A DNA stretch of 64,000 bases from positions 97,789,963 through 97,853,962 of the forward strand of contig NC_083570.1 in NCBI RefSeq assembly GCF_027579695.1, given 5' to 3'. Below, piece by piece: positions 1 to 11,232 of this stretch. Within the stretch, counting starts at the first letter, position 1, and each line of letters starts with the position of its first letter. Under the pieces are notes generated by a model, which saw nothing but the letters and a program-made list of their open reading frames with translations, ran no database searches and was not told the origin of the DNA. Origin of the DNA: Neoarius graeffei (Eukaryota > Chordata > Actinopteri > Siluriformes > Ariidae). Both the position numbers and the translations under genes were made by a program.

Positions 1-344
1 CACGCTTCGACTCGGCTCCCTTCGATTTCAGTGAGAGGTTCAAAAGCCACCTTTCTCCACGTCTTTTTGTGAAATCCTGTGTTCGTTCACCCTTTTTTAT
101 TAGTTCATGGCGAACCCTGAAGAAACTTTTATCAGTTTCACGGTTTGATGGATTCGAACAACCTAAAACACCACAAGCGTAAGGCATTTTTCATGCGAGC
201 AATGAACCTTCTCTGTACAAACGCTTTGTCAACAGCTTTGGTAGACCACCAGCTAAAGTTTTGAATAACTAATGAGGCGGATGTGACGTCACATGAAACC
301 CAGCAATTGCTGAAGGTTATGTTCTAAATCTAAAATACAGTAGA
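1..344. other. Unassigned sequence upstream of repeat X
   Basis: No coding frame, tRNA-like box or recognisable repeat was seen here. It ends where the first copy of repeat family X begins with a CAGCGGCTACAATTATC terminus. Confidence 0.3.
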
Positions 345-1845
345 ACAGCGGCTACAATTATCAACACCTTTTCAGATTTACCAAAAAAAAAAACAATTTT
401 ACAAGGTGAGTTTCAGTTCCAACAGTTATTACCGGTTAATTAAATCAACAATAAGACCCCACTCGCCCTTTGAGCTTGTCATCTGATGAGACAGCTCGTT
501 ACCAGAGATGGAGGGGTTTTCTTAGCACGATCAGCAATTTGAGGAAAACCTGGACATTATCATCGCAGGTAAGCATGGTGGAAAGATCATGGACATGTTT
601 TTACTGATTAAATTCACCAATATTTCATGATCTCCTCATCGAAACCTACTTTGCTTCTTACTCTTTCATTTGTCAGTCACCATTTTGTATCTAAACACGT
701 GTTTGAGAGTCACGTGAGGTGTCGATAATAGTGATCACTTTCACCGGTGTCCACCATTATCGACACCCTGTGGAATGAAGCGACATTTACAACTGTTATG
801 GATCGATCTTTGTGTAACATTGTTGAAGTAGATCAAGTACTTTAAAAAAATAAAAGTGCTGTGATTTATATTTTTTTCTGATTTATTACAGAATGGAATG
901 TTTATAGAGTATTTAGAATCCGATTGCAGTAAATAGAATTAGAGCTTGAAATATTCAGATTTTTCTATTCCATTCAGATTTTTTTTCCTTCAGTTTGTTG
1001 TAAATATCGACCACATTTTACAATATCAGTAGACATTTCATATTTTGGTTCGAGGAATGACATGTGACCTTTGACCTGGATGTTCATGCGGTTATAATGT
1101 CGATTGCCTGTTGACATTTATTGGTAAACGACAAAACTAGAAATTAATACAAACAACGACGAATGATGAACAAAATGCGATCTATGAAAATACTTAGAAA
1201 GTGGAACAAAAAGATTTTCTGACGCAGGTTAAAAACATGATCAGTTCATTTGTTTACAAACGTTAGAATTACTTCCTCATTTACGTAAACACCGACATCC
1301 ATATATTTATATACAATATATTTTGGACTAAATATAAGTCTATGTCAAACTAATTTTAAATAAAAACTGTTTTGTTAACTTAATAACACATACCGATTTT
1401 ATTTTACAGTGCTGAGCGTAAATGAGTGCACCCCCTTTGAAAAGTAACATTTTAAACAATATCTCAGTGAACACAAACAATTTCCAAAATGTTGACAAGA
1501 CAAAGTTTAATATAACATCTGTTTAACTTATAACGTGAAAGTAAGGTTAATAATATAAACTAAGATTACACATTTTTCAGTTTTACTCAAATTAGGGTGG
1601 TGCAAAAATGAGTACACCCCACAACAAAAACTACTACATCTAGTACTCTGTATGGCCGCCATGATTTTTAATAACAGCACCACGTCTTCTAGGCATGGAA
1701 TGAACAAGTTGGCGACATTTTACAACATCAATCTTTTTCCATTCTTCAACAATGACCTCTTTTAGTGACTGGATGCTGGATGGAGAGTGATGCTCAACTT
1801 GTCTCTTCAGAATTCCCTAAAGAAAATAATTTCTTTCCACCACAA

Positions 1846-2799
1846 AGGTGAAGGTTAGAAGAAGATCAGCAAAGCTTTACTTATCAGTCAGAATACTGTA
1901 GCAAAAGTGGTACAAAAATTTAAGAAAGATGGAACTGCAACCATCTCACAGAGACGTCCAGGTCGTCCACGGAAGTTAACACCTCGACAGGAGCGTCTTC
2001 TGATGAGAAGGGTTGAAGAAAATCGGCATGCAAGCTCACTGCAGTTATCTAGAGAAGCAGAAAGCCAAACTGGGGTGACTATTTCCCATGACACAACACG
2101 GCGTACACTGCAGAGGAATGGCATGCATGGATGCCGTCCATGAAAGAAGCCTCTCCTAAAGCCCAGGCACAAAAAAGCCCACCTAGAGTTTGCCAGGGCC
2201 CATGCTGACAAAGATGAAGACTACTGGGACTCTATACTCTGGAGTGATGAGACCAAGATAAATGTTTTTGGAACTGATGGCTTCAAAACTGTATGGCGTC
2301 GCAAAGGTGAGGAATACAAAGAAAAATGCATGGTGCCTACAGTGAAACATGGTGGTGGCAGTGTCCTTATGTGGGGCTGCATGAGTGCTGCTGGTGTCGG
2401 GGAGCTGCATTTCATTGATGGCATCATGAATTCACAGACTTATTGCTCTATACTGAAAGAGAAGATGCTACCATCACTACGTGCCCTTGGTCATCGTGCA
2501 CTTTTCCAAACATGACTAAACACACATCTAAGGCCACTGTTGGATTTCTGAAGAAGAACAGGGTGAAAGTGATTCAGTGGCCAAGTATGTCTCCTGATCT
2601 GAACCCAATCGAACACCTATGGGGAATTCTGAAGAGACAAGTTGAGCATCACTCTCCATCCAGCATCCAGTCACTAAAAGAGGCCATTGTTGAAGACTGG
2701 AAAAAGATTGATGTTGCAAAATGTCGCCAACTTGTTCATTCCATGACTAGAAGACTTGGTGCCGTCATTAAAAATCATGGCGGCCATACAAAGTACTAG
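1846..2799 (+). pseudogene. Broken Tc1 transposase of element A
   Basis: Fragments in shifting frames resemble a Tc1 (DD34E) transposase: an N-terminal HTH tail and a GRPR hook (PGRPRKLTPRQ, near 1955-1990), the first catalytic block SDETKINVFG (about 2244-2270), HGGGSVLMWGC (about 2349), and SPDLNPIEHLW (about 2591-2620) through to the usual HTKY terminus. An in-frame stop follows GMHGCRP at 2141-2143, and a frameshift plus small deletion hits the second aspartate block (about 2496-2520). The start of the HTH is missing because the 5' end is replaced by an inverted copy of the 3' end. It cannot encode a working enzyme. Confidence 0.85.
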
Positions 2800-2883
2800 A
2801 TGTAGTAGTTTTTGTTGTGGGGTGTACTCATTTTTGCACCACCCTAATTTAAGTAAAACTGAAAAAATGTGTAATCTAAGTTA

Positions 2884-4485
2884 CAACCCTGATTCCAAAA
2901 AAGTTGGGACAAAAGTACAAATTGTAAATAAAAACGGAATGCAATGATATGGAATTTTGAAACTTCCACATTTTATTCAGAATAGAACATAGATGACATA
3001 TCAAATGTTTAAACTGAGAAAATGTATCATTTAAAGAGAAAAATTAGGTGATTTTAAATTTCATGACAACAACACATCTCAAAAAAGTTGGGACAAGGCC
3101 ATGTTTACCACTGTGAGACATCCCCTTTTCTCTTTACAACAGTCTGTAAACGTCTGGGGACTGAGGAGACAAGTTGCTCAAGTTTAGGGATAGGAATGTT
3201 AACCCATTCTTGTCTAATGTAGGATTCTAGTCGCTCAAATGTCTTAGGTCTTTTTTGTCGTATCTTCCGTTTTATGATGCGCCAAATGTTTTCTATGGGT
3301 GAAAGATCTGGACTGCAGGCTGGCCAGTTCAGTACCCGGACCCTTCTTCTATGCAGCCATGATGCTGTAATTGATGCAGTATGTGGTTTGGCATTGTCAT
3401 GTTGGAAAATGCAAGGTCTTCCCTGAAAGAGACGTCGTCTGGATGGGAGCATATGTTGCTCTAGAACCTGGATATACCTTTCAGCATTGATGGTGTCTTT
3501 CCAGATGTGTAAGCTGCCCGTGCCACACGCACTAATGCAACCCCATACCATCAGAGATGCAGGCTTCTGAACTGAGCGCTGATAACTTGGGTCGTCCTTC
3601 TCCTCTTTAGTCCGAATGACACGGTGTCCCTGATTTCCATAAAGAACTTCAAATTTTGATTCGTCTGACCACAGAACAGTTTTCCACTTTGCCACAGTCC
3701 ATTTTAAATGAGCCTTGGCCCAGAGAAGACGTCTGCGCTTCTGGATCATGTTTAGATACGGCTTCTTCTTTGAACTATAGAGTTTTAGCTGGCAACGGCG
3801 GATGACACGGTGAATTGTGTTCACAGATAATGTTCTCTGGAAATATTCCTGAGCCCATTTTGTGATTTCCAATACAGAAGCATGCCTGTATGTGATGCAG
3901 TGCCGTCTAAGGGCCCGAAGATCACGGGCACCCAGTATGGTTTTCCGGCCTTGACCCTTACGCACAGAGATTCTTCCAGATTCTCTGAATCTTTTGATGA
4001 TATTATGCACTGTAGATGATGATGTGTTCAAACTCTTTGCAATTTTACACTGTCGAACTCCTTTCTGATATTGCTCCACTATTTGTCGGCGCAGAATTAG
4101 GGGGATTGGTGATCCTCTTCCCATCTTTACTTCTGAGAGCCGCTGCCACTCCAAGATGCTCTTTTTATACCCAGTCATGTTAATGACCTATTGCCAATTG
4201 ACCTAATGAGTTGCAATTTGGCCCTCCAGCTGTTCCTATTTTGTACCTTTAACTTTTCCAGCCTCTTATTGCCCCGTCCCAACTTTTTTGAGATGTGTTG
4301 CTGTCATGAAATTTCAAATGAGCCAATATTTGGCATGAAATTTCAAAATGTCTCACTTTCGACATTTGATATGTTGTCTATGTTCTACTGTGAATACAAT
4401 ATCAGTTTTTGAGATTTGTAAATTATTGCATTCCGTTTTTATTTACAATTTGTACTTTGTCCCAACTTTTTTGGAATCGGGGTTG
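2884..4485 (-). mobile_element. Tc1/mariner element B, copy 1
   Basis: A 1602-bp element sits in element A at a TA (2882-2883, repeated at 4486-4487). Its long inverted repeats are roughly 200 bp. Each repeat holds two copies of AAAAAAGTTGGGACA, one at the outer edge (about 2896) and one at the inner edge (about 3080). Two other copies lie at 22491-24515 and 55878-57475. This copy keeps an open transposase frame, so it may be the youngest of the three. Confidence 0.9.
3105..4178 (-). CDS. Tc1-type DD34E transposase, uninterrupted
   Basis: This 357-residue protein would cut and paste its own element at TA sites in the nucleus. An N-terminal helix-turn-helix region (residues about 25-65) is followed by a basic linker (RKGQGRKT, 73-80) and a second HTH (about 85-130). 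The catalytic triad is Asp172 (WSDESKFE), Asp261 (QHDNAKPH) and Glu296 (SPIENIW), with exactly 34 residues between the last two. The glycine-rich patch is [10 protein letters not shown]. Length is close to the usual 340-350; Met19 (MGRG) could be the true start and would give 339 residues. The terminating TAA is replaced by GAA in the other two copies, which read about 16 codons further. Activity is inference only. Confidence 0.9.
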   Translation of the reverse strand: MTGYKKSILEWQRLSEVKMGRGSPIPLILRRQIVEQYQKGVRQCKIAKSLNTSSSTVHNIIKRFRESGRISVRKGQGRKTILGARDLRALRRHCITYRHASVLEITKWAQEYFQRTLSVNTIHRVIRRCQLKLYSSKKKPYLNMIQKRRRLLWAKAHLKWTVAKWKTVLWSDESKFEVLYGNQGHRVIRTKEEKDDPSYQRSVQKPASLMVWGCISACGTGSLHIWKDTINAERYIQVLEQHMLPSRRRLFQGRPCIFQHDNAKPHTASITASWLHRRRVRVLNWPACSPDLSPIENIWRIIKRKIRQKRPKTFERLESYIRQEWVNIPIPKLEQLVSSVPRRLQTVVKRKGDVSQW

Positions 4486-4847
4486 TATATTATTAACCTT
4501 ACTTTCACGTTATAAGTTAAACAGATGTTATATTAAACTTTGTCTTGTCAACATTTTGGAAATTGTGTTCATTGAGATATTGTTTAAAATGTTACTTTTC
4601 AAAGGGGGTGTACTCATTTACGCTCAGCACTGTATATAAACAATCATCAGGATGTCGATAATTGTGGAATGGTGTTGATAACTGTGGACAAAACTTGTCA
4701 ATAATTGTGGAACGGTGTCACATGATCCGATACGCTAAGTAATTGGGAATCAACTCGTTTTTTTTTTCCAGTGGAAGTTTGAATAATTATTCATGCACAA
4801 TTTATGTATTGAAAGTCTTTTCTACTTTTGCAATGGCCAAAAGATCG

Positions 4848-5251
4848 CAACTATACTGTATCAAATTCCCACTCTCAATGGATGATGTTTCGCCTTGTTC
4901 TTTGTCCTACATGTGGTTTTGTTTTTCCATGTACCTTTTTTTGACCCATTTCCTCTTCAGTTTGGTCACTTGCCAGTTCCCACCTACCAGCCAGCTCTCT
5001 GTTAATGTAAGTGAGCTACCAACCGGGGAGGGTGAAGGTGAACATTTGCTTCCACCCAGAAACTTGAAGTGCAGCTTTTCAAACTTCTGCTTGCACTGCA
5101 TCACAGAGCAGTATAACATACTCGGATGAAAGCACCTACATTCTTCCACAAATACGAGCTCAAAAAGGCACCACAGTTGGCGAATGTTGCTGTGATTAAC
5201 AGGCAAGAGAGACAGAGAACGAACATCATTCCTTTCACCCAAACAGCATCT
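4848..5251. other. Unassigned sequence
   Basis: Open frames on both strands are not supported by a family match, codon pattern or splice signals. No repeat was recognised apart from the V-SINE scrap that follows. Confidence 0.25.
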
Positions 5252-5310
5252 CTAGCCACTTTATCCTGTTCTACAGGGTCACAGGCGAGCTGGAGCCTGT
5301 CCCAGTGGCA
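5252..5310 (-). repeat. V-SINE 3' fragment
   Basis: Matches the tail half of the V-SINE in reverse orientation (TTTATCCTGTTCTACAGGGT and the following GCTGGAGCCTGTCCCAG). The rest of the SINE is missing. Confidence 0.65.
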
Positions 5311-5659
5311 TCTTTGAGATTCAAATTCACAACGTCTCTCCAATAGGATCTACACTTTTCTGTTTGTCATGTGCCTTTGTTTTGGTTCGAGTCCAGTCTC
5401 TGCGTCATCCAGTCATTGGTTTGTTCTCCAAATGGTCTGTGTTTATCCCTTAATTTATTTTGCCTATTTCTTAGTTTTGTGTTTCCTGGTTTTGACTTTT
5501 GCTAGGTTTTGATCACCATTTGTTGCTCCCTACCTGTGCTTTGATTCATGCTGACAACTGGTGGATTCCTCTTAACAAATATTACACAGCGAATTTCTGG
5601 ATTTATATACCGAAACAGTATTTTTGGATATATAGACACACTAAACAACTGATGAACTA

Positions 5660-5825
5660 CACTATACGGCCTCCATTTGTGGACACCTGACCGATTCTGC
5701 CCATATGTTCTTGTTGAACGTCCCGTTCCAGATTTATTTGCCGTTATAATGACCTCCACTCTTCTGGGAAAAGGCTTTCCAGTCGATTTTGGAGGGTGGC
5801 TCTTGCCATCCGTTCACAGGACAAA
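5660..5825 (+). repeat. Decayed Tc1-family end
   Basis: The sequence from ACACTATACGGCCTCC through TGTGGACACCTGACC to CTCCACTCTTCTGGGAA resembles the terminal region of a common teleost Tc1 family whose ends begin CACTATATGGCC. A second, differently decayed piece of the same family lies at 57893-58150. Recognition is from memory of the family, so confidence is moderate. Confidence 0.5.
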
Positions 5826-6201
5826 ACAAAAGAGAGAAGATGAATGTTGAGATTCGTAAATCAGGTAACAGATCTAAAAATACATAAGCAGCTTGTAACA
5901 CCATTAAGCCCAATTAGGACCAAAATAATTTGCTGGGAATTGGACTCATGAACACACTGTTCCTCTATACTGTGAGCAGGACGATAAAGAAGAGAAAAGA
6001 ACTCAGAGTGAACAGTTCAGCAGATTCTTCGGGTTACACATTTCAAAACAGACTTTGAAACACCACTTTCCTAACAGCGTGGAAGTGTGGCAATAATGCA
6101 GTGTCTGAACTTTAACAAGTGTTATTAGAACAACAGTCAGATTTCGGCATTGTATTTAGAGGAGAACAGAATCAAACTTTTTTGGTCATGACATGCACAC
6201 C

Positions 6202-7988
6202 CAGAGGTGGACAAAGTACCCAACTTCATTCCTTAAGTCAAAGCACAGATCCCACTGGTCCCACTCCGATACAAGTGAAAGTTGTCCAGTTAAATTTTTA
6301 CTCAAGTTAAAGTACTGAAGTAGTTGCTTTTAAAAACACTTATGGGTCATTCCATGTCAATTCACACACCCTCCCCAGTGACACCTCTTCAATTTGCCTG
6401 ATATTTATTTTATTAGTGCCTTATGATGTCAAAAGAAAGAATCCAAAATTTTAGCTACCTAGCTGGAACGGTTTTTGAATTTTGGCCCTTCAAAGTTTGG
6501 GTGCCACGCCCACTTTTGGGGTCCGGGAATTGTACACTTAATTTGCAAGCGTTTTTGGAGGCCCATATCTTTTGTTCTAAGGGGAATATAGACCTTCAAA
6601 TTTCTATATCTATGTATTCTGGCCCTGTCTATCTGATTCTGCACCTAAAAATAGCACAAGTTTACTAACTTTAGAGATATTAACCCCTTAAAAGTGGATT
6701 TTTTTAATGACACAAATTTTTTTTTGACATTTCAGGGGTCCATATCTTGGAAGGTTTTTGTGTTGATAGGGTTTCAACTGATTTATCATCATATTTGGGA
6801 ACTCTACTGTGTACTTAGAGAGTTTCAGGGCACTCAGAGCTTTGGTGGGGGTACAGGAGGGCCCCAAATATGGCTTCGGGACAAAATTACCATTTGGTAC
6901 GTCCTACTTCAGGCCATTAGTTGGCCATGTGGGCACATGATGGCTGGAATGAGCCTTTAACCCTATCAACAGACACCTTTTATCAAACTTTTAAGCCAAT
7001 AAAAACTTTGATTATCCAACTTCTTCAATATAAACTAAGCATTTGTATATGGTACTGTTTTTGCATATTTTCTGAAATATTGGGGCCCTCCTGTACCCCC
7101 ACCAAAGCTCTGAGTGCCCTGAAACTCTCTAAGTACACAGTAGAGTTCCCAAATATGATGATAAATCAGTTGAAACCCCATCAACATAAAAACTTTCCAA
7201 GATATGGACCCCCAAAATGTCAAAAAAATTGTGTCATTAAAAAAATCCACTTTTAAGGGGTTAATGTCTATAAAGTTAGTAAACCTGTGCTATTTTTAGG
7301 TGCAGAATCTGATAGACAGGGCCAGAATACATAGATATAGCAATTTACAGGTCTATATCCCCCTTAGAACAAAAAATATGGGCCTCCAAAAATGCTTGCA
7401 AATTAAGTGCGCAATTCCTGGACCCCAAAAGTGGGTGTGGCACCCAAACTTTGAAGGGCCATAACTCAAAAAAACGTTCGAGCTAGGAAGCTAAAATTTT
7501 GGATTCTTTCATTTGACATCATAAGGCACTAAGAAAATAAAAATAAGGCAAATTGAAGAGGTGTCACTGGGGAGGTTTTGGGCATTTGTGTGAATTGACA
7601 TGGAATGACCCTTAAGTATTAAAAGTACATTTTCTGTCAACGCATTGTGGTATTATTGTCACAACGCTTACAAAACCTAATGCCTCTGAAGTGACTGACT
7701 GGATTATTTTGTGACTTCACAAAATGAACTCATGCTGTGCCATCATGGTGGTTTAATGTTAAACTAGCAAGTCAGTGAAGCTCCACCTGACGCTAGCAAA
7801 CTCTTTTCAAAATCAAACTCATATTGGGTCGCTAACGTTACTAGAAAAGAAAGATTTCTACATTCTGTTTATTTGGCAAGATTATGCTAAAACATATTTC
7901 TGAAAGGACTTCAGATAAGTTAACGTTATTCATGTTAGCGTAGCACCATTTTTACATGCTAACTAACAGTGTCCAAGTTAACTAGCTA
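6202..7988 (+). mobile_element. hAT-like terminal region, split by a foldback element
   Basis: Begins CAGAGGTGGACAAAGTAC, a terminus typical of a teleost hAT family with runs of ACTCAAGT/AAAGTACT motifs. The sequence resumes after the foldback insertion at 7612 (TTAAGTATTAAAAGTAC). No matching right terminus or coding frame was seen, so the element is partial. Confidence 0.5.
6344..7611. mobile_element. Foldback element at a TTAA site
   Basis: Two arms of about 530 bp (6344-6875 and about 7080-7611) are near-perfect inverted copies around a loop of about 200 bp. Ends read GGGTCATTCCATGTCAATTC. Flanks are TTAT (6340-6343) and TTAA (7612-7615), consistent with a four-base TTAA duplication with one mutation. 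No transposase frame was found. TTAA targeting is typical of piggyBac and Kolobok elements, but the superfamily is undetermined. Confidence 0.8.
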
Positions 7989-8812
7989 CAGTGGTGCTTG
8001 AAAGTTTGTGAATCCTTTAGAATTTTCTATATTTCTGCATAAATATGACCTAAAACAACATCAGATTTTCACACAAGTCCTAAAAGTAGATAAAGAGAAC
8101 CCAGTTAAACAAATGAGACAAAAATATGATACTTGGTCATTTATTTATTGAGGAAAATGATCCAATATTACATATCTGTGAGTGGCAAAAGTATGTGAAC
8201 CTTTGCTTTCAGTATCTGGTGTGACCCCCTTGTGCACCAATAACTGCAACTAAACGTTTGCGGTAACTGTTGATCAGTCCTGCACACTGGCTTGGAGTAA
8301 TTTTAGCCCATTCCTCCATACAGAACAGCTTCAACTCTGGGATGTTGGTGGGTTTCCTCACATGAACTGCTCGCTTCAGGTCCTTCCACAACATTTCCAT
8401 TGGATTAAGGTCAGGACTTTGACTTGGCCATTCCAAAACATTAACTTTATTCTTCTTTAGCCATTCTTTGATAGAACGACTTGTGTGCTTAGGGTTGTTG
8501 TCTTGCTGCATGACCCACCTTCTCTTGAGATTCAGTTCATGGACAGATGTCCTGACATTTTCCTTTAGAATTCGCTGGTATAATTCAGAATTCATTGTTC
8601 TATCGGTGATGGCAAGCCGTCCTGGCCCAGATGCAGCAAAACAGGCCCAAACCATGATACTACCACCACCATGTTTCTCAGATGGGATAAGGTTCGTATG
8701 CTGGAATGCAGCGTTTTCCTTTCTCCAAACATAACACTTCTCATTGAAAGCAAAAAGTTCTATTTTGGTCTCATCCAAGACCAAACATCATCTCATTATC
8801 TCATCCAGACAA
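7989..8812 (-). mobile_element. Truncated Tc1 element C
   Basis: The right-hand part of the transposase gene and the complete end CAGTGGTGCTTGAAAGT, next to a TA at 7987-7988, are present. The 5' half of the gene is missing, and a V-SINE starts at the break near 8813. The start of another copy of the same family lies at 63550 in the opposite orientation. Confidence 0.8.
8209..8784 (-). pseudogene. C-terminal half of a Tc1 transposase
   Basis: The 191 residues cover the whole catalytic domain of a DD34E transposase: Asp4 in LDETKIELF, Asp95 in QQDNNPKHTS and Glu130 in SPDLNPMEMLW, with 34 residues between the last two. The glycine patch HGGGSIMVWACF and the usual end GGHTRY are present. The DNA-binding N-terminal half is absent, so the fragment could not bind its ends unaided. 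The frame is open throughout, which suggests the truncation is not very old. Confidence 0.85.
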
Positions 8813-9189
8813 GGGTGGCAGCACGGTGGTGTAGTGGTTAGCGCTGTCGCCTCACAGCAAGAAGGTCTGGGTTCGAGCCCCGTGGCCGGCGAGGGCCTTT
8901 CTGTGCGGAGTTTGCATGTTCTCCCCGTGTCCGCGTGGGTTTCCTCCGGGTGCTCCGGTTTCCCCCACAGTCCAAAGACATGCAGGTTAGGTTAACTGGT
9001 GACTCTAAATTGACCGTAGGTGTGAATGTGAGTGTGAATGGTTGTCTGTGTCTATGTGTCAGCCCTGTGATGACCTGGCGACTTGTCCAGGGTGTACCCC
9101 GCCTTTCGCCCGTAGTCAGCTGGGATAGGCTCCAGCTTGCCTGCGACCCTGTAGAACAGGATAAAGTGGCTACAGATAACGAGATGAGA
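8813..9189 (+). repeat. V-SINE copy 1
   Basis: tRNA-like head with A box (TGGTGTAGTGG) and B box (GGGTTCGAGCCCC), then the conserved core CTCCGGGTGCTCCGG, and a LINE-like tail ending in GATGAGAT. No clear target duplication was seen; it abuts the broken Tc1 element C. Confidence 0.9.
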
Positions 9190-9430
9190 TTATGATTATG
9201 TGTGATGTAATTAAGGTATTTTTTTAAAACACTTGAATATTTTACTTCGTATTTTTTTCGTCATTAATGGGGACAACGTCTCTCTCTCTCTCACACACAC
9301 ACAACTTTTGGGGACTCTGCTTTATGAAAGGGATTACAGAAAAATTAAACAGTGATGTGTAATTTTATTATTATTATTCCTGAATATTTTACTTGGTATT
9401 ATTTTGGTCATGAATGGAGACAAGGTCAAT

Positions 9431-9466
<36 letters not shown>

Positions 9467-9884
9467 CTCTATACACACACACAAACATTTTTGGAGTCAC
9501 TGCTTTACAAAAGGGAAAACTGAAAATTAACAGAGATTATTAATTTAAGGATATGTAATTTGTTTAAGGTGTTTTTTTTAAACCACCTGAATATTTTACT
9601 TAGTATTATTTTGGTCATTAATGGGGACAAGGTCAAAAACACACACACCTGAGGTTGCGCAGATTTCATGACTTATCAACAATGGTAACAATTTTAGAAC
9701 ACAGAGCCAACAAGACTGTTGGCTCATATAATACTGATCAATCAATCAATCAATCAATCAATCAAGTCACCACTCTGTGGTTGTATGCTTGCACAAATTC
9801 CCTCAAGGTGTTCCTGTTCTATCATGTTCACAAGAACTTGTCACAGTGAACGTGACTGTTGACCACAAAAATCTAATCAGTTCC
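9190..9884. repeat. Left arm of a large inverted duplication
   Basis: The arm matches in reverse the sequence 10876-11240 and, after the LINE insertion, 15005-15130. It includes (CA)n runs, GACCTTGTC and TTTGGTCAT blocks, and a (AATC)n run near 9739-9764. The inner boundary is GTTCC at 9880-9884 against GGAAC at 10876-10880. Confidence 0.8.
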
Positions 9885-10426
9885 TATGCTGATGTTTCCA
9901 GCTGGAAAAGGATGGATGAGACTGACCTGAATGCCTACATAGGGCTGCAAATCTTAGCTGGCGTTTACAGGTCCCGAGGTGACGCTGCAGCTAGTCTATG
10001 GCCTGCTGGCCCCTGGTCATCTTCCACAACATCACTGATGTTTCCTCCTACAATGCCTTTGTGATATGGAGAGAGATCAACCCTACTTGGACGCCTCGTA
10101 AGCACAACAAGAGGAGGGTGTTCCTGGAGCAGCTGGGAAGGGCACTTGTAACTCCATTGATCGAAAGAAGGGAGCATCTCCTCCGCACTGAAGCCTCTGC
10201 AGTAGTTGTGAAAGCAGTTCAGACGATTGGATCTTGTGATTAACCTGAGGAGCCAGCCAGCTGCCCCAGCCACTGCCCCAGCTGGGGCAAGGAAGAGGAA
10301 CAGGCGTCAGTTCTGCCCGCCAAAGAAGGACTGTAAAACACATACTGTGTGCTGCAGGAGTAAGAAATATATCTGCAAAGACTGTGCACTTGCATTCTGC
10401 CCAACATGTGCTACTGTAATTGACTG
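9885..10426 (+). pseudogene. piggyBac (PGBD-like) transposase remnant
   Basis: Three pieces in different frames are recognisable. First is an N-terminal DDE_Tnp_1_7 block (LNAYIGLQILAGVYRSRG, near 9930-9980). A late catalytic-domain block (ITDVSSYNAFVIWREINPTW, near 10040-10090) leads into RRVFLEQLGRALVTP. Last is a C-terminal cysteine-rich domain with CPPKKDCKTHTVCC, CKDC and CPTC (about 10313-10410). The central part, including the catalytic aspartates, is deleted, so no enzyme can be made. The cysteine-rich tail is the domain that binds subterminal DNA in active piggyBac proteins. The whole remnant lies at the centre of an inverted duplication. Confidence 0.8.
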
Positions 10427-10858
10427 AGTTATGCTGTTTGGTTCACATGTTCACATTTCCGTTTTGTATATTTCATTACACTGTTCACTGGCAAAAATCA
10501 AACAAACAAAAAAAACGACTTATTGGGATGAATAAAATGCATTCAAAACAACTTTTTGCACATTTCTGCTACTTTCTTAGGCTATATAAATACCATACAA
10601 ATATTGCTTGCCACCTATACAGTAAAAAATAGTGTCACGAGAGTGGTGTCTCCTGAATAAATGCAATCTTTCTGCCATGTGAAGAGGGAAAACTCAGGTA
10701 TTCACACAATTTGTGGTGAATGACATGTTTCTTCAGGCAAAAATAGATTTGGTGTTCAAATTTCAATTAAGCTGCTTTATTTTGGGAGTTTAGTGAAGGC
10801 AGGTCATTTTGACCTGGAAGACAAGGAGTGTATACAGAATATGAGGACAACACAAGGG
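9885..10858 (+). mobile_element. Internally deleted piggyBac element
   Basis: The right end reads CAACACAAGGG directly before TTAA (10859-10862), as expected for piggyBac. The left end and most of the transposase are missing; the left side runs straight into the palindrome arm at 9884. Confidence 0.75.
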
Positions 10859-10875
10859 TTAATTGGACTCAAAGA

Positions 10876-11105
10876 GGAACTGATTAGATTTTTGTGGTCA
10901 ACAGTCACATTCACTTTGACAAGTTCTTGTGAACATGATAGAACAGGAACGCCTTGAGGGAATTGGTGCAAGCATACAACCACAGAGTGGTGACTGTAGA
11001 TTGGTTGAATGAATATGATCAGTATTATAAGAGCCAACAGTCTTGTTGGCTCTGTGTTCTAAAATTGTTACCATTGTTGATAAGTTATGAAATCTGCGCA
11101 ACCTC

Positions 11106-11140
<35 letters not shown>

Positions 11141-11232
11141 ACCTTGTCCCCATTAATGACCAAAATAATACTAAGCAAAATATTCAGGTTTAAAAATAAA
11201 TAAATAACCTTAAACAAATCACATATCCTTAA

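Larger units (their letters stand above)
1407..4632 (+). mobile_element. Tc1/mariner element A (hosting element B1)
   Basis: The element is bounded by TA dinucleotides at 1405-1406 and 4633-4634 and has inverted ends starting CAGTGCTGAGCG. Each end carries an outer and an inner direct repeat of the type AAATGAGTRCACCCC (outer near 1419, inner near 1606), the IR/DR layout known from Sleeping Beauty-like Tc1 transposons. The right arm is split at a TA by a second Tc1 element (2884-4485). The left inverted repeat is unusually long, about 410 bp, because it includes an inverted copy of the 3' end of the transposase gene. Confidence 0.85.
345..4847 (+). mobile_element. Repeat family X, copy 1 (split by Tc1 element A)
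   Basis: The stretches 345-1405 and 4635-4847 match, in opposite orientation, two other loci in the window (26700-28735 and 44941-47078). Copies share the terminus with GGCTACAATTATC followed by a TTATCRACACC motif, and that motif recurs inside in both orientations (357-368, 718-729, 756-767, 4671-4682). No coding potential was seen. Inverted terminal sequences in copy 3 suggest a non-autonomous DNA transposon of about 1.3-1.4 kb without its insertions. The family name and superfamily are unknown to me. Confidence 0.6.

Noticed and set aside
6694..7256. Paired frames on both strands (MDFFNDTNFF.../MDFFNDTIFL...) as a gene pair
   Set aside because: They are the two arms of the foldback element read in opposite directions, with no recognised domain.
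8840..8890. tRNA gene at the start of each V-SINE
   Set aside because: A and B boxes are present, but the sequence does not close into a full tRNA cloverleaf and continues into the SINE core. These are tRNA-derived heads, not tRNA genes.
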